Source: Candidatus Woesearchaeota archaeon (GTDB lineage Archaea > Nanobdellota > Nanobdellia > Woesearchaeales > GW2011-AR15). From it: 6,079 nucleotides of DNA. How positions within the stretch are numbered: position 1 is the first letter of the stretch; each line of letters starts with the position of its first letter. The notes under the pieces are model-generated. The model was not told the DNA's origin, searched no databases, and saw only the letters and a list, made by a program, of their open reading frames with translations. Position numbers and translations under genes: made by a program. The stretch spans positions 1-6,079 of the forward strand of contig JAFGSP010000201.1 in NCBI GenBank assembly GCA_016934775.1, given 5' to 3'. Shown here in pieces: positions 4,060-6,079 of this stretch.

Positions 4060-6060
4060 TTATTCTCTATTTAACCCATCCAGCATATTCTCTATCTCCC
4101 TGCTTACTTTGTTGAGCCACATCATTATCCTTGTAAAGAAGTCAGGCGGGACAATTTCAAGCTCTTTTTTATAGGTCTCTTCGAATTCAAGGCTGTTGCT
4201 GTCATGGAATAATACTTTTACTTCGAAGTTGTTGCCTTTCGGGTCGAGGATGTCTTTGTTGAGCTGGACATTGAATATCTGGTTTGATTCCAGCTCATCT
4301 ATTTTCCATTCAGTCTCCCTGTTGTTGAACCTGAAGATAACTGTCATGTTCACAGGCTTGCTGTATGATCTTTTGAAAAGCTCGAAACTTACTTCAAAAT
4401 CAGGGCCGTATTCAAGTATCTCAGGGTGTCTGAGGTTTTCTATTGAAATCACAGGCATGTCATTCGCTATAATGCTGAGAAGATAGAATGTATTCACGTC
4501 TTTGTTCGAGGCAGTGATCTTCAGCTCTTGTTCGCCTCTCTCCTGGATTGTTGTTTTGAAATCCAGGGTCTTTGACTGGCTTATCCCCAGGTCTTCTTCC
4601 TGGCACTGCGTCTCAAGGCAGACGTTTAATCCATTCAGGAAAACATTTCCTTTGTTTTCAAGCCTGCATGAGATATCAAAGCTTTCATTTACGTAGACAT
4701 ATCCTGAGACAGAGCATTCCAGTTCAACGTTCTTTGAATAGGTCTTTTCTTCTTTCTCTTCAAGCTGGCCATAGAGTTTAGTTATCTCAGAATAGCTGTA
4801 GTCATATGAATCATCCTCAGATTTGAATTCATCTTCTCCTGAATTTCCCAATGAGTCATACACTTCAATAGGGAAAGTGTATATGAAGTTCTTTTTCAGG
4901 CTGTCATCGACTTTTACAATCCAGTATATTGATGTTTCGCTATTAGGCTCGAGAAGAACATATTTCTCCTCTTCTCCGATAGTTGTCACTTCTTTTGGCT
5001 TGCTGAGCAACATCTCAGATCCGACATAATAATCTTTGTTGTTCTTCAGCTTTGCTTCTATTAGGTTATATGATCCAAAATCTACTTTGCTCCTCAACGG
5101 TCTTACAGTTATATCGACCAGGCCATGGGTCAGGCTTCCCTGCTCCAGTATCGTTATGCTGTTTTCTAACGGAGAATATTTTAAATCTGCGTTGTTGGCC
5201 TGCCACTCAAATTTTGTGCTTGATTTGTCTGAATCAGGAGAATCCCTCAACTTGATGTGTGTAGCGTCTATCTGGCCGAACTGGCCGTATGTCGGGTCAA
5301 AGCTCACCCAGCCGTAATCCGGGAAATAGACTTCTGCCCAGCCGTGGAGGCCCCAGCTGTCTTCGAACAAAGGGGAATTTGAATAGCTGATGCCGGAGAC
5401 AAACCTGGCGGGTATTCCCAGGGAACGCGCCATCGCTATGAAAAGATTAGTTATTTCGTCACAGACACCATATCTGTTTGTGAGCACCCATGACGCTTTT
5501 TGGGAAGCATCTGCAGTTGTTGAGTCAAGGCTATAGTTGATGTTCTGCTTTGTCCAGGTAGCTAGATTGAAGACAACCCTGTACAGGTCATCTTCACCCT
5601 GAGCTATCTCGTTTGCTTTTGCTATTATATCTGCATTTATGTCAATCTTTTCAGTCGCCACCATATACTGCTTAAGAGAGGGATCAGTTATCTTGAGAGG
5701 GAAAGGTATTTTCTCTTTTACTCTCATGAACCTGTTGTAAGTCCTTACTTTTGAGCTTACTGTATAGGTGAATGTTCCAGGCAGGGGATTTTCCCAGAGG
5801 AATTCAAGAGATTCATCTTTCTCAGTTGCCTTTGGTTGTGTAGCGGTCTCTAAGACTTCCTGGTGAAAGCTGTCCACAGGATAGAACTGGAAATCCGCCT
5901 TTACAAAATCTATTTTTCCAGAGCCGGTAAGACTGAAGTCTGATTCAAGGTCAACATCCAGCAGCAGGGAGTCTGTGTAGAAGACATCTTCCAGCTGGGC
6001 AGATGCAACAGCAATGCAAAAGAGGATCAATACAAAGAAAACAAAGGCTTTTTTTCTCAT
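4060..6060 (-). CDS. Secreted transglutaminase-like (TGc) protein with Ig-like regions
   Basis: 666 residues with a cleavable signal peptide (MRKK, hydrophobic core 5-18, ASA cleavage before Q22). An N-terminal beta-rich region (about 25-125) precedes a transglutaminase-like papain-fold domain (about 140-260). Its triad is intact: C200 in NRYGVCDE, H239 in GLHGWAEVYF and D255 in WVSFDPTYG, with the typical GIPARFVSG at 215-223. Such domains act as peptidases or amide-forming enzymes; the substrate here is unknown. The rest (about 300-635) reads as tandem beta-sandwich regions, including a cysteine-bearing one (C449, C465, C481, C486) resembling CARDB/Ig-like modules. An acidic stretch lies at 408-438. 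The C-terminal 26 residues could form an amphipathic helix; no clear membrane anchor is seen. An in-frame TAG directly precedes the ATG, so this start is the furthest upstream possible; no ribosome site is seen, and its promoter probably lies beyond the window. Confidence 0.88.
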   Translation of the reverse strand: MRKKAFVFFVLILFCIAVASAQLEDVFYTDSLLLDVDLESDFSLTGSGKIDFVKADFQFYPVDSFHQEVLETATQPKATEKDESLEFLWENPLPGTFTYTVSSKVRTYNRFMRVKEKIPFPLKITDPSLKQYMVATEKIDINADIIAKANEIAQGEDDLYRVVFNLATWTKQNINYSLDSTTADASQKASWVLTNRYGVCDEITNLFIAMARSLGIPARFVSGISYSNSPLFEDSWGLHGWAEVYFPDYGWVSFDPTYGQFGQIDATHIKLRDSPDSDKSSTKFEWQANNADLKYSPLENSITILEQGSLTHGLVDITVRPLRSKVDFGSYNLIEAKLKNNKDYYVGSEMLLSKPKEVTTIGEEEKYVLLEPNSETSIYWIVKVDDSLKKNFIYTFPIEVYDSLGNSGEDEFKSEDDSYDYSYSEITKLYGQLEEKEEKTYSKNVELECSVSGYVYVNESFDISCRLENKGNVFLNGLNVCLETQCQEEDLGISQSKTLDFKTTIQERGEQELKITASNKDVNTFYLLSIIANDMPVISIENLRHPEILEYGPDFEVSFELFKRSYSKPVNMTVIFRFNNRETEWKIDELESNQIFNVQLNKDILDPKGNNFEVKVLFHDSNSLEFEETYKKELEIVPPDFFTRIMMWLNKVSREIENMLDGLNRE

Positions 6061-6079
6061 CTAAGTTATTCTTCATAGT

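Noticed and set aside
6014..6020. Cys15 in the signal peptide of the transglutaminase-like protein as a lipobox cysteine
   Set aside because: The local sequence is ILFC, with Phe just before Cys, which does not fit a lipobox. A standard signal peptidase I site (ASA before Q22) follows.

Overview
The window (about 40-45% GC by rough counts over sampled lines) looks like a piece of an archaeal genome, most likely a DPANN lineage such as Woesearchaeota/Pacearchaeota. The evidence is: TATA-type boxes centred about 25-28 nt upstream of start codons that lack a Shine-Dalgarno (leaderless transcription units); GGTGA-type ribosome sites at downstream genes; oligo-T terminators; and secreted proteins with pilin-like (class III) N-termini. 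The lineage is an inference from style and remembered resemblance, not from a phylogenetic marker.

Layout. Positions 71-1461 (+) hold a tight three-gene operon of small membrane-anchored or secreted proteins. The first and third have a short basic N-terminus, a hydrophobic segment and a cysteine-containing extracellular domain. The middle one is a 73-residue protein with two membrane helices. All three have the same GTGA-to-ATG spacing of 5 nt, and the genes abut or nearly overlap. An oligo-T tract at 1463-1468 ends this unit, facing the convergent tpiA gene. Positions 1488-3019 (-) hold lgt (prolipoprotein diacylglyceryl transferase) followed by tpiA (bacterial-type triosephosphate isomerase), overlapping by ATGA. 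Positions 3070-3453 (-) hold a small DUF1284-like cysteine protein that is AT-richer than its neighbours. Positions 3544-4014 (-) hold a lipoprotein with a clean LAAC lipobox. Positions 4060-6060 (-) hold a large secreted transglutaminase-like protein with an intact Cys-His-Asp triad.

Taken together, this is mostly a cell-envelope neighbourhood: pilin-like surface proteins, a secreted transglutaminase-fold protein, a predicted lipoprotein, and the enzyme that would lipidate it. tpiA is the only central-metabolism gene. The most interesting point is a bacterial-type Lgt pathway (enzyme plus apparent substrate) in what appears to be an archaeon. The Lgt carries Gln where the well-studied bacterial enzyme has His103. 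No RNA genes, mobile elements, CRISPR arrays or notable DNA repeats were seen. The longest stretch without a gene is 90 bp.
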